A stretch of 64,000 nt of DNA from Elusimicrobiota bacterium (GTDB lineage: Bacteria > Elusimicrobiota > Elusimicrobia > UBA1565 > UBA9628). The translations under genes and the position numbers were made by a program. Where the stretch lies: NCBI GenBank assembly GCA_016194705.1, contig JACQAZ010000004.1:124001-188000 (forward strand), given 5' to 3'. The notes below the pieces were generated by a model. It had not been told where the DNA came from, searched no databases, and saw only the letters and a list, made by a program, of their open reading frames with translations. This document shows positions 7,167 through 15,486 of the stretch, piece by piece (the first letter of the stretch is position 1; every line of letters begins with the position of its first letter).

Positions 7167-9686
7167 CTAGAAGAGGTTCCCCAGGCCGAAGTTGATCTGA
7201 TAGCGCTTCTCGCCGGTCACGTGGTTGAAGCCGTAGCCCCAGTCGAGCCGGATCGGAAAGGCGGGGGTCGTGAACCGTATCCCCAGGCCCACGTCGGTCT
7301 TGATGTCGCGCTGCTGCGGTCCGATATGGTAGGTGACCTGGCGCACGCTGTCCCACGCCGAGCCCGCGTCGAAGAAGGCGACCATTTTGACTATGGTCTT
7401 GCGGTGCTCGCGCGCCAGCGGGAAGCCGAACTCGATGTTGAACACGTCCATGACCTTGCCGCCGGAGGGGAAACCGACCTGACCGGTGGGCGAGTAGCCG
7501 CGCAAGGTGTCCTGTCCGCCGAGATAGAAGCGCGAGAACACCGGCACGTCCTTGGTCTCGCCGAACTGCGTCACGTAGGAGGCGCGGTTTGCGAAGGTCA
7601 GCACGAAGGGGTAGTCCTCGATCGAGAAGAGCTTGTAGTGCAGCGAGCTCGTGACCGAGGGCTTGAAGAAATGGATGTCCCCGCCGAAAGGGCCGCCCGA
7701 GACGGTCGCGCCGATCGCGTTGCGGCTGCCCTCGGTCGGGTCCCAGATGCTGTCGCGCGTGTCGCGGGCGAACTCGGCGCTTGCCGAGGAGAAATTGCTG
7801 GTTCCTTCGGAGAGCAGCCCCTTGAAATCGTCCTGGACGCTGGTGACCGTGATCTGCGAGAAGGTGTAGGAGAGGTTGAGGTGGTACTTGTCCTCCTGGA
7901 AGCGGGGCCCCAGGCGCAGGGTCCCGCCGCGGTTTTTCTCGACGTAGGCCGAGAGCGAGCTCTCGAAGGGATTGATGCGCCTCGTGTTGAAAAGGTCGAC
8001 GCCGAGGCTGGTCGGGCTGTTCTTGATCCACGGCGTGGTCCAGGAGATCGAGTAGTCCTGCACGCGCTTGCCAAACGACCACTGCACCGAGGCCCTTTGC
8101 GCGCGCCCGAAAAGGTTGAGGTGCTGCAGCGAGAGCGTGCCGATGAAGCCGTCGACCGAGGAATAGGCCGCGCCCGCCGTGAGTATTCCGGGCTTGCCCT
8201 CCTGCACGTCGAAGGTCAGGTCGACCTTGTCGGGATCCGTGGGGCTCTGGATGTCGATGTCGACGTCGTCGATGAAGCCCAGGTTCATGATCTTCTCGCG
8301 GCTCTTGCGGATGCGCGAGGCCTTGAACATGTCGCCTGGTTTGACGACGACCTCGCGGCGCAGGACGTAAGTCTTGGTCGCCTTGTTGCCCTCGATGTCG
8401 ACGTGGTCGATGTAGACGATGTCGCCCTCGACGACGCCGTAGTGCACGTCCATGAGCTTGGTGCCCTTGTTGAAGGTCTTGACCGGCGATATGCGCGCCC
8501 GCAATCGGCCTTTTTCAGCGTAAAGTTCTTGGATCCCTCGTATTGTCTCCTCGTACCTCTCCTGGTTGAAGATCTTGCCGCGGTGGTAGACGACCGCCTT
8601 GACGAGCTCGGTCGAGGTGTAGACGAGGTCCCCGGAGAACGAGGTGTCGCCGAAGCGGTACTGAGGCCCCTCGGTCACGGAGAAGTCGATGTAGATGCGG
8701 GTCTTGTCCTCGCTGGTCCAGATCGTCGGAGTCGTCACGACGACGTCGAGGTAGCCGTTGTTGAGGTAGAAGGTCTCGACCTTCTTCATGTCCTCCTTGA
8801 GGTCTTTCTCGAAGAAGACCTTCTTGCGGCGGTTCTTCATCTGCTTGAGGACCTTTTTCTCCTTCAGAGCCTTGGCCCCGTGCGCCCAGACCCAGAAGAT
8901 CTTCGATTTGGGGCCCTCATCGATCGCGAAGGTCACCACGGCCTGCAGGGTGTTGGTGTCGGTCTCGACCCTGGACTTGACGTCGGCGTCCAAGAAGCCC
9001 TTCTCGTTGTACTTGGTGACGAGCTTGCCCTCGTCCTCCTTGAGCTTGACCATGTCGAGCGGGTCCTTGATCTTGAGCGTCATCGCGTCGCTCAAGACGC
9101 CCTTGGAGACTTTCTTGTTGCCCTGGAACTTGATCTTCTTGATGAGCGGCTTTTCGGTCACGAAGAAGGTCAGCTTGATGGTGGTCGAGGAGCCCGCGAT
9201 CTTGGCGAAATGCTCGGGCACGGGCGTCGTCGTCGAGCTGATGTCGGCGGCGACGCGCTCGAAGTTGCCCAGTCCCAAAATGTTCTGTATGTCTCGATCT
9301 AGGTCGGGCCGGTCGTAGAGGTCCCCTTTGCGGGCCTTGACCTCGGAACGGATCACCCCCGACTTGACGTTCTTGTTGCCGGAGAACGCGATCTCGCCGA
9401 CGACCCAGGGGCGGGGCACGGCGCTGGGCGACGAGGGGGCCGCGGCGGTCGAGATCGATATCGCTGCCGTCGAGACGGAGGGCGCCCTGGCGGCTTCAGA
9501 CGAGATCGAAACGATCGGCGCGGGGGCTGACGGGACCGAAACCGTCGTGTTCGGGCTGACGGCGGCAGGGGCCGGAGACAGGCTGGTCGCCGTCCCGGAA
9601 GACAAGTCTGGGCCCGTTTGTGCTTGCGCCCGAGAGGGAGAGAGCAAAACAGCGGCCAAAAGTGTGCTCATAACGAGCGAATTCAC
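7167..9686 (-). CDS. bamA: Outer membrane protein assembly factor BamA
   Basis: Omp85-family beta-barrel that inserts proteins into the outer membrane. After a signal peptide (ending SRAQAQ) comes about 70 residues of Ser/Ala/Thr/Pro-rich sequence, then successive POTRA domains (for example EIAFSGNKNVKSGVIRSEVK, KIKFQGNKKVSKG) to about residue 500, and a 16-strand-type barrel ending in RYQINFGLGNLF with the aromatic C-terminus expected of a beta-signal. The start is uncertain: GTG 9686 (839 aa) or ATG 9671 (834 aa). A TTG at 9704 lies inside a terminator U-tract and is unlikely. It heads the lpx operon. Confidence 0.93.
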   Translation of the reverse strand: MNSLVMSTLLAAVLLSPSRAQAQTGPDLSSGTATSLSPAPAAVSPNTTVSVPSAPAPIVSISSEAARAPSVSTAAISISTAAAPSSPSAVPRPWVVGEIAFSGNKNVKSGVIRSEVKARKGDLYDRPDLDRDIQNILGLGNFERVAADISSTTTPVPEHFAKIAGSSTTIKLTFFVTEKPLIKKIKFQGNKKVSKGVLSDAMTLKIKDPLDMVKLKEDEGKLVTKYNEKGFLDADVKSRVETDTNTLQAVVTFAIDEGPKSKIFWVWAHGAKALKEKKVLKQMKNRRKKVFFEKDLKEDMKKVETFYLNNGYLDVVVTTPTIWTSEDKTRIYIDFSVTEGPQYRFGDTSFSGDLVYTSTELVKAVVYHRGKIFNQERYEETIRGIQELYAEKGRLRARISPVKTFNKGTKLMDVHYGVVEGDIVYIDHVDIEGNKATKTYVLRREVVVKPGDMFKASRIRKSREKIMNLGFIDDVDIDIQSPTDPDKVDLTFDVQEGKPGILTAGAAYSSVDGFIGTLSLQHLNLFGRAQRASVQWSFGKRVQDYSISWTTPWIKNSPTSLGVDLFNTRRINPFESSLSAYVEKNRGGTLRLGPRFQEDKYHLNLSYTFSQITVTSVQDDFKGLLSEGTSNFSSASAEFARDTRDSIWDPTEGSRNAIGATVSGGPFGGDIHFFKPSVTSSLHYKLFSIEDYPFVLTFANRASYVTQFGETKDVPVFSRFYLGGQDTLRGYSPTGQVGFPSGGKVMDVFNIEFGFPLAREHRKTIVKMVAFFDAGSAWDSVRQVTYHIGPQQRDIKTDVGLGIRFTTPAFPIRLDWGYGFNHVTGEKRYQINFGLGNLF

Positions 9687-9695
9687 GCCTGAAGC

Positions 9696-9701
9696 AGTAT
9701 A
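9696..9701 (-). promoter_or_regulatory. Candidate -10 element for the bamA-lpx operon
   Basis: TATACT (read on the minus strand) lies nine bases before the GTG candidate start of bamA and directly after the T-run of the upstream terminator. A start site about seven bases downstream would give an almost leaderless mRNA. The -35 position falls in the terminator stem and has no TTGACA match. The call rests on the -10 alone plus recurrence of this arrangement elsewhere in the window. Confidence 0.45.
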
Positions 9702-9702
9702 C

Positions 9703-9739
9703 AAAAAAAAGACCGCCGGGGCTATCGGCCCCGGCGGTC
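9703..9739 (-). terminator. Strong intrinsic terminator closing the inositol operon
   Basis: On the minus strand a perfect 12-bp GC-rich stem (arms 9728-9739 and 9711-9722, loop 9723-9727) is followed by eight T residues (9710-9703). It lies 13 bases after the stop of the inositol-phosphate synthase gene and separates that operon from bamA. The plus-strand side has only a broken T-run, and no plus-strand gene needs it. Confidence 0.9.
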
Positions 9740-9752
9740 TTTGATTTTGGAA

Positions 9753-11147
9753 TTATCTCGCTGTCGTCAGTTGTTTTTTTGACTTGGCCGGCTTGGGCGG
9801 AGCCGCCGGTGAGGCCGTCCCGCGCTCCGGGTCGTAGTAATCCAGCCCCGAGTGATCGAGGACTTCCTCGCCCATCAAGAGGCGCAAGGTGTTCTGGAGC
9901 TTGAGGTGCTGGATGAACAAGTCGTGCACGGGCTTCAAATCCTCCCGGCACTGAGGGCTCTTGAAGTAGAAGGACAGCCATTCCTGTATGCCTTTGAGGC
10001 CCGCGCGCTTGGCGAGGTCGAGGAACAGGACTAGGTCCAAGACGATCGGAGCCGCCAGTATCGAGTCGCGGCAGAGGAAGTTGATCTTGATCTGCATCGG
10101 CATGTCGAGCCAGCCCCGGATGTCGATGTTGTCCCAGCCTTCCTTGGCGTCGCCGCGGGGCGGGTAGTAGTCGATGCGGACCTTGTGGTGGTAGTGGCCG
10201 TAGAGCTCTTTGTAGAGCTCGGGCTCGAGGATCGAGTCGAGCACCGACATCTTGCTCTTCTCCTTGGTCTTGAACGAACCCGGATCGTCGAGGACCTCTC
10301 CGTCGCGGTTGCCGAGGATGTTGGTCGAGTACCAGCCGGTCAAGGCCAGCATGCGCGCCTTGAGCATGGGGGCGATCGTGGTCTTCATGAGGGTCTGGCC
10401 GGTCTTGAAGTCCTTGCCCATGATGGGCGCGCCGGTCTTCTCCGCAAGCTCGATCAAGGCGGGGACGTCGCAGGACAGATTCGGCGCGCCGTTGCCATAG
10501 GCCATTCCGAGCGAGATCGCCGCATAGGCGTAGATCATCGATGGAGGAATCATCGGATGGTTCTCTTTGAGGCCCTTCTCGAACATGTCGAGGGACTCGT
10601 GGATGGAGGCTCGTTCCGGCAAAACCTCGGTCGAGCCGCACCAGAGCATGACGACGCGGTCGCAGCCGTTTTTCTTCTTGAACGACTCAATGTCGGCGAT
10701 CACGGCCTGCGCCAGCTCCCACTTGGTCTTGGCTTTCTTGAAGTGGGTGGGCTTGAGGTTCTTGATGTAGGCAGTGTCCGAGACTGCGGTCATCGGCTTG
10801 ACGGCTTCCAGCTCCTTCTTGACGGGCTCGAGCTGGTGCTTGTCGAGCACGCCGGCCTTGATGGCGGCCTCGTAAACGGTGTCGGGAAAGAGGTCCCAGC
10901 CGCCGAACACGAGGTCCGAGAGAGAGGCCAAAGGAACGAAGTCCTTGATCAGCGGGTTGCGGTTTTCGTAGCGCTTGCCCAGGCGAATGGTCTGCAGCTG
11001 TGTGAGCGAGCCGACGGGGCTGCCGAGACCCTTCTTAAAAAGCTCAACGCCCGCTATAAAGGTGCTGGTGACCGCTCCCATCCCCGGCAAGAGTATTCCC
11101 AGCTTGCCCTTCGCGGGGCGGATGCGGCTGACTTGCTTGTTCATCAT
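9753..11147 (-). CDS. ino1: Myo-inositol-1(3)-phosphate synthase
   Basis: Converts glucose 6-phosphate to inositol phosphate with a tightly bound NAD. The 464-residue protein has the N-terminal dinucleotide-binding LPGMGAVTSTFIAGVE, the conserved GKDFKTGQT, the GWYSTNILGNRDG segment and the IKINFLCRDSILAAPIVLDL region of the family. It ends in a Pro/Lys-rich tail. Two tandem ATGs (11147 and 11144) follow a GAGGGGAGA ribosome binding site, one of the few clear ones in the window; its first codons lie inside the reading frame of the preceding CDP-alcohol phosphotransferase gene. It is the last gene of a seven-gene operon and supplies the polar group that its neighbours presumably modify and transfer. 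Confidence 0.94.
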   Translation of the reverse strand: MMNKQVSRIRPAKGKLGILLPGMGAVTSTFIAGVELFKKGLGSPVGSLTQLQTIRLGKRYENRNPLIKDFVPLASLSDLVFGGWDLFPDTVYEAAIKAGVLDKHQLEPVKKELEAVKPMTAVSDTAYIKNLKPTHFKKAKTKWELAQAVIADIESFKKKNGCDRVVMLWCGSTEVLPERASIHESLDMFEKGLKENHPMIPPSMIYAYAAISLGMAYGNGAPNLSCDVPALIELAEKTGAPIMGKDFKTGQTLMKTTIAPMLKARMLALTGWYSTNILGNRDGEVLDDPGSFKTKEKSKMSVLDSILEPELYKELYGHYHHKVRIDYYPPRGDAKEGWDNIDIRGWLDMPMQIKINFLCRDSILAAPIVLDLVLFLDLAKRAGLKGIQEWLSFYFKSPQCREDLKPVHDLFIQHLKLQNTLRLLMGEEVLDHSGLDYYDPERGTASPAAPPKPAKSKKQLTTAR

Positions 11148-12258
11148 TGTCTCCCCTCAGATACAGCATCATCGCGAAAAATAGCAGCGACCCGACGGCC
11201 GTCGCCCAAAGAAATTCGTAGAGCCGGTCGATGTAGGCCAGCAGCAGCAGCAGGTAGATGAAGTCCCGCGCGGCGAGCATGTTCTCGATCTTGGTCAGCG
11301 TCGATTGAATGCCGGCCCCGGCGGACGGGTCCGTCGCGGCTTCCATGCGGCGGCCCGAACGCTCGAGATAGACGAGCACGGCGGAGCCCAGAGTCCCTAC
11401 GGCCGAGGCGACGCCCAAAATAAGCGGCAGCACGCTGTTGTCGGCGATGTAGAAGCCCCAGGCCATGCAGAGGAAAAGCGCCAGGTGGACGAGGTTGTCG
11501 CCCCAGAAATCGAGTATGCCGCCCCAGCGGCTTTCCTGGAAGCGAAGGCGGGCGAGTTCCCCATCGCAGCCGTCGAGGACCGAGTGGAGCCAGATGAGAG
11601 CCGCGCCGGTCAGGCGGCTGGCGTAGCTCGGCAGCAGGAAGAATCCGGCTCCCGCCAGTCCCAAGAGCGAGCTCATCACCGTCATCATGTTGGGCGTGAC
11701 CGGCGTGTTCAGCAGCAGGCGCGAGAGAGCCAAGGAGATGTAGCGGTCGAAGTGCCTGGCCATGAAGCCGTCCTGGCTCTTGACGCCGGCCGCCAGGAGC
11801 CAGGTCAGCTCGGGACCGCCGCCGACCGGCATGTCGAGGTAGACGCTCGCTCCGACGGGCAGCGGCTGGCGCACGGGAGCGGGGATTTTTTCGGTCCGAA
11901 AAGGAATGACCTGCACGACGGCGGCGCCGGCGCCGTCCTCGAGCGTCACATGCGAGCGGTAGGCGGACTGCGCGATGTAGCGCAGGGTCTCGACGCGGAT
12001 GAAGTGATCGGCCGAGAGCAGCAGATAGGGGGTCGGGCACTCGCGCGAGGCGTCGCGCTGCGCCCAGGTCACTTCCAAACCGTCGGGCAGCCGCAGGGCG
12101 GCAAGCGCCTCCTTGCCGGGCCTGGTCGCGCCGATGCACAGCTGCGATATCCCGGCCCGCCGCGCGGCGTGGAGGTGGCGCTCGAGTACCGTGAGCCCTG
12201 CGACGCGCTCGAACAGGAGCTGCGGGCGCGGCGCCAGAAGGACCGCGTTGTCGGTCAC
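11044..12258 (-). CDS. CDP-alcohol phosphotransferase with a degenerate nucleotidyltransferase-like N-terminus
   Basis: Residues about 175-370 form a membrane CDP-alcohol phosphotransferase: the motif DGCDGELAR (from Asp229), then Gly246, Asp250 and Asp254, is complete. Several hydrophobic helices follow. Residues 1-165 resemble a sugar-nucleotidyltransferase domain (RVAGLTVLERHLHAARRAGI, LLLSADHFI) but lack the glycine-rich nucleotide-binding loop. The layout matches the bifunctional inositol-phosphate cytidylyltransferase/di-myo-inositol-phosphate-phosphate synthase of hyperthermophiles. GTG start by GTGA overlap with the upstream gene. The last 36 residues run 104 bases into ino1 and look like out-of-frame coding, so a frameshift near the end is possible. 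Confidence 0.85.
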   Translation of the reverse strand: MTDNAVLLAPRPQLLFERVAGLTVLERHLHAARRAGISQLCIGATRPGKEALAALRLPDGLEVTWAQRDASRECPTPYLLLSADHFIRVETLRYIAQSAYRSHVTLEDGAGAAVVQVIPFRTEKIPAPVRQPLPVGASVYLDMPVGGGPELTWLLAAGVKSQDGFMARHFDRYISLALSRLLLNTPVTPNMMTVMSSLLGLAGAGFFLLPSYASRLTGAALIWLHSVLDGCDGELARLRFQESRWGGILDFWGDNLVHLALFLCMAWGFYIADNSVLPLILGVASAVGTLGSAVLVYLERSGRRMEAATDPSAGAGIQSTLTKIENMLAARDFIYLLLLLAYIDRLYEFLWATAVGSLLFFAMMLYLRGDNDEQASQPHPPREGQAGNTLAGDGSGHQHLYSGR

Positions 12259-13295
12259 GGCATTCCTCTTGGCCGGGAGAGCGCTTCACGCAGCGGGTTG
12301 CGGCCGACGCGCACGGAGACGTAGACCCGGTTGATCATCTTGAGGCAGAAGCCGGCCTCCTCTAAGTTGTCCGAGGCCCGCGCGGGGTCGCCGAGTGCTC
12401 CGAGAAAGTCCGCGAGCAAGCCCGCCGTCCAGTCGGGATGCGCGGAGGCCGCCGAGAGCTTCTCCGCGAACTCGAAGGTCTCCTCGGAGCCGTCGCCGCG
12501 GTGGAGGATGAGGCGGATGTCGTCGAGCTCGAGAAGGCCCTTGCTGCCGAAGAAAAGGCCGGTGTTCGAGCGCAGGGCGGAGCGCCAGGACAGGTGGACG
12601 AGCGCGGTGGCCTGGGGGTATTCCAGAAAGACGGTGGCGTCGTCCTCGATGGTCCCGGGCTTGCCGCCTGGGCCCAGGCGCCCCGTGACGCGCGTCGGGG
12701 TCCCTTTGACCAGCCGGTTGAGGAGGTAGAAATTGTGCCAGCCGTGATCGACGAGGACGCCGCCTCCCGAGATCTTGGCGTCCGTGCGCCAGTCGCCCGC
12801 TCCGGCGGCCGGCTGGGTGCGCAGGGCGTGGAGCTCCACGTGGCGCAGTTCTCCCAGGGAGCCTTCCCGGATCAGGGAGAATAGCTTCTGCCATTGCGGC
12901 GAGTGGGCCCAGTTGTGGACCGTGTAGGCGGCGAGCTTCCTCTCCGAGGCTTCGCGCCGGATGTCCTCGAACTGCTCGACGTCGAGAGTCAGAGGCTTCT
13001 CGCACAAGACGTGGCAGCCGGCCCTCAGGGCGGCGAGGACCTGCGCCCCGTGCGCCGAGGGCGGGGTCGCGATCACGACGAAATTCAAGCCCTTTTCGGC
13101 CGCGAAGAGCGCCTCGAGCGTCGCGTAGGCCTTGGCCTTCGGGAAAACCGCGGCGGCCGCCTTGAGACGCTCGGGCGCCTCGTCGACGACGGCGGCGACC
13201 TCCAGCTCTGGACGCTCGAGAAGGGCCGGGGCATGAGCTTTCTCGGCGACGCGGCCGAACCCGACCAAAGCGCCCCGCAGAGCCGTCTTGGCCAT
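12255..13295 (-). CDS. Gfo/Idh/MocA-family oxidoreductase (inositol operon)
   Basis: A 346-residue NAD(P)-dependent dehydrogenase. It opens with the Rossmann motif GALVGFGRVAEKAHAP, has the family CEKPLTLDVEQFE strand with its lysine, and GGGVLVDHGWHNFYLL containing the conserved catalytic-region histidines. Family members oxidise sugars and cyclitols, including myo-inositol 2-dehydrogenases. Here it lies between a class III aminotransferase and the CDP-alcohol phosphotransferase, so oxidation of an inositol hydroxyl to a ketone for transamination is a reasonable guess but unproven. The ATG at 13295 lies five bases after the aminotransferase stop. It is not close to the lpx-operon Gfo/Idh protein outside family motifs. 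Confidence 0.85.
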   Translation of the reverse strand: MAKTALRGALVGFGRVAEKAHAPALLERPELEVAAVVDEAPERLKAAAAVFPKAKAYATLEALFAAEKGLNFVVIATPPSAHGAQVLAALRAGCHVLCEKPLTLDVEQFEDIRREASERKLAAYTVHNWAHSPQWQKLFSLIREGSLGELRHVELHALRTQPAAGAGDWRTDAKISGGGVLVDHGWHNFYLLNRLVKGTPTRVTGRLGPGGKPGTIEDDATVFLEYPQATALVHLSWRSALRSNTGLFFGSKGLLELDDIRLILHRGDGSEETFEFAEKLSAASAHPDWTAGLLADFLGALGDPARASDNLEEAGFCLKMINRVYVSVRVGRNPLREALSRPRGMP

Positions 13296-13300
13296 GAGGG

Positions 13301-14644
13301 CTAGAGTCCCCGGCGCTTGGCCAGGGCGGCCAGCGCGCCTTCGAGGATGTCGGCCCCCGACAGGGCCTCTTCTTCGGTGATGACCAGAGGCGGGTTGATG
13401 CGAATCGACGGATTGTACGACATCGTCATCAGGCCCCGCTTGAGGCAGTCTTCGAAGAGCTCGCGGCACAGCGCGGCTTCGAGCGGCCGTCCCGACTTCG
13501 GATCGACGAGGTCGAGGCCGAGCATGAGGCCGCGGCCGCGCACCGCGCCCACAAGCGGCGAGACGCCCTTGAGAGCTTCTAGGCGCTTTAAGAGAGCCGC
13601 GCCCACGCGCTTTGAGTTGTCGACGAGCTTCTCGGCAGCGATCGCCGACAGGGTCGCGTCGGCCGCGGCCGAGGCGAGCGGATTGCCGCCGTAGCTCGAC
13701 GAGGAGCCCGAAGGGTTGGCGAAGGGCTTTGAGTTTGAGATCTCGGTCGTGGTGATGACGCCCGAGACCGGGAAGCCGCCGGCCATGCCCTTGCCCACCG
13801 TCATGATGTCGGGGACCACTCCCTCGTGGTCGCAGCCGAACCACTTGCCGGTGCGGCCGAAGCCCGTGATCATCTCGTCCGAGATCAACAGCGCCGCGTT
13901 CTCGTGGGCTATATCGCGGACTCCCCGGAAGAATCCCGACGGCGGTATGATGTTGCCGTTGGTGCCTTGGATGGGCTCGAGCAGTATGGCGGCGAGCTGA
14001 CCCGTGGTCTCGCGCTTGAGCATCTCGCGCAGAAAATCGAGGCAATGTCCCGCGCAGTCGTGCTCGCCCTTCGTACCGAGCGGGCAGCGCCGGGGGTCAG
14101 GGTACGGAGAGAGATAGAGGCCGGGCATGAGCGGACCCAGGCTTGATTTAAAACCATCTCCCAGCATCCCGAGAACGCCGCCGGTCTTGCCGTGGAAGCC
14201 GCCCCAGAAGCTGACGAACTCGAACTTCTTCGTGCGGCTCTTGGCCAGGCGCAGGGCCGCCTCGACGCCCTCGGCCCCGGAGGAATAGAGCTGCACGCGG
14301 GTGAGGCCCTTCGGCGTGACCTTGGCGAGGTTCTTGACGAATGAGAGGCGCCGCTCGGTCGTAAACGAGCCGACCCCGATGCGCGCGGCCTGCTCGGAGA
14401 GCGCTTTGGCGTAGCCGGGATGGCCGTAGCCCAAAGAGGCCACGCCGATGCCGGCCACGAAATCGAGGTATTCCTTGCCGTCGACGTCGCGCAGGGTGCA
14501 CCCGCGCCCGCTCTCCATCGCGAGCTGAGAATAGAGCGCGATGGACTGCAGGCCGGGGGCGATGTATTGCTGCTCCTCATCGAACAGGGCCTTCGACTTG
14601 GGCCCGGCGGCGTAGGTCAGCAAGGTCTCCGTGGCGGCGCTCAT
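13301..14644 (-). CDS. Class III PLP-dependent aminotransferase
   Basis: A 447-residue fold-type I aminotransferase of the acetylornithine/GABA aminotransferase superfamily. Visible features are YSSGAEGVEAALRLAK (phosphate cup), LLISDEMITGFGRTGKWFG with the PLP-ring aspartate at 256, and the Schiff-base lysine at 285 in VGKGMAGGFP. An unusual Cys/His-bearing insert (RRCPLGTKGEHDCAGH, about 186-200) is present; similar inserts occur in some family members. Substrate cannot be read from sequence. In context it would aminate a ketone made by the neighbouring Gfo/Idh enzyme, or make an amino-alcohol head group. Start ATG 14644 overlaps the ATP-grasp stop by one base (TGATG). Confidence 0.9.
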   Translation of the reverse strand: MSAATETLLTYAAGPKSKALFDEEQQYIAPGLQSIALYSQLAMESGRGCTLRDVDGKEYLDFVAGIGVASLGYGHPGYAKALSEQAARIGVGSFTTERRLSFVKNLAKVTPKGLTRVQLYSSGAEGVEAALRLAKSRTKKFEFVSFWGGFHGKTGGVLGMLGDGFKSSLGPLMPGLYLSPYPDPRRCPLGTKGEHDCAGHCLDFLREMLKRETTGQLAAILLEPIQGTNGNIIPPSGFFRGVRDIAHENAALLISDEMITGFGRTGKWFGCDHEGVVPDIMTVGKGMAGGFPVSGVITTTEISNSKPFANPSGSSSSYGGNPLASAAADATLSAIAAEKLVDNSKRVGAALLKRLEALKGVSPLVGAVRGRGLMLGLDLVDPKSGRPLEAALCRELFEDCLKRGLMTMSYNPSIRINPPLVITEEEALSGADILEGALAALAKRRGL

Positions 14645-15486
14645 CAGGCTCTCCGGGAGGATTCGAACTGGCGCAGGCGCGCGCGCAGGCGCCGGGCGAT
14701 CTGGACCGAGGCCTCGGCGCGCACGCGCGCGAAGCTCGGCCAGGAGTTGATGTCGATGATGTAGATCGGGCCATCCGGGGAGATGATCGCGTCGCCGCCG
14801 AAGACTTCGAGACCGACGGCGGAAGCGGCCGCCTCCGCCGAGACGGCGAGGTCCTCGAGCTCGAAGGGCAGGCGCCGCGCGCTCTGCGGGTCGTGGTAGA
14901 ACCAGGTGAACCATTGGCCGGGACCGACGCCGTAGAACTTGATGAGGTCTCCGTCGACGTGGCGCTGGATCAGGAGATCGGCGATCTCGCGCCGCGCGAA
15001 GTCCTTGCGGATCTCCTCGATATCATTCATGTCCCGCGCGAAGACGACGTCGCGGGCGCAGGTGTTGTGCACGTCGCCGCGCTTGACCCAATAGCCCGCC
15101 GTCGCCGCGAACGAGGGCGGCTCAAGCTCCCCTTCCCCCGTCACGGAACGGGTCTCGGTCTCGGGGCAGCGGATGAGCGGCGTGCGCGCGAAGGACTCGA
15201 GCATGCGCAGGCGGTAGCAGCCCAGCACCGCGTCGGGAGTGTTGACCGCCAGCGACCGGGCGCAGAGTTTCTTGAGGCGCATCAGGCGCGGGTAGGTCTC
15301 GCACATGGGCACGATCATGTCCCAGCCCGAGAGGTCCGACGTGTCGGCATGCTCGGGCGTCATGAGCGAGGTGTCGACGCGCTGGAGCTGGAGCTGCTCC
15401 ATGACGGCCGTGAGAATCAGGGCGTCGTCGTTTTCCCGGTTGGGGGAGTTCGTGAGTTCGCGCAGTATGCCCAGGCACTTTACCAT
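14644..15486 (-). CDS. ATP-grasp-fold ligase (RimK-like)
   Basis: A 280-residue protein with the shape of an ATP-grasp carboxylate-amine ligase: an N-terminal alpha/beta domain, a central WVKRGDVHNT strand with the ATP-contacting lysine, and the C-terminal GGDAIISPDGPIYIIDINSW, whose Asp and Asn residues fit the magnesium-binding positions. Such enzymes couple ATP hydrolysis to amide or ester bond formation with an acyl-phosphate intermediate. In this operon it could add an amino acid to the amino group created by the aminotransferase. The start overlaps the nucleotidyltransferase stop by seven bases. Confidence 0.8.
   Translation of the reverse strand: MVKCLGILRELTNSPNRENDDALILTAVMEQLQLQRVDTSLMTPEHADTSDLSGWDMIVPMCETYPRLMRLKKLCARSLAVNTPDAVLGCYRLRMLESFARTPLIRCPETETRSVTGEGELEPPSFAATAGYWVKRGDVHNTCARDVVFARDMNDIEEIRKDFARREIADLLIQRHVDGDLIKFYGVGPGQWFTWFYHDPQSARRLPFELEDLAVSAEAAASAVGLEVFGGDAIISPDGPIYIIDINSWPSFARVRAEASVQIARRLRARLRQFESSRRA

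Noticed and set aside
7221-9302. A 693-codon open frame on the plus strand opposite bamA, and similar long frames opposite lpxC, ino1 and others
   Set aside because: High GC content opens long antisense frames. The translations are Arg/Glu/Leu/Val-biased with no recognisable motifs, while the opposite strand encodes clear families.
9702-9704. TTG as an upstream start for bamA
   Set aside because: It lies in the T-run of the terminator and upstream of the likely transcription start.
14640-14675. GGATTCGAACTG resembling the T-arm of a tRNA on the minus strand
   Set aside because: The flanking bases do not form a T stem and there is no acceptor or anticodon arm. The bases encode the C-terminus of the ATP-grasp protein.
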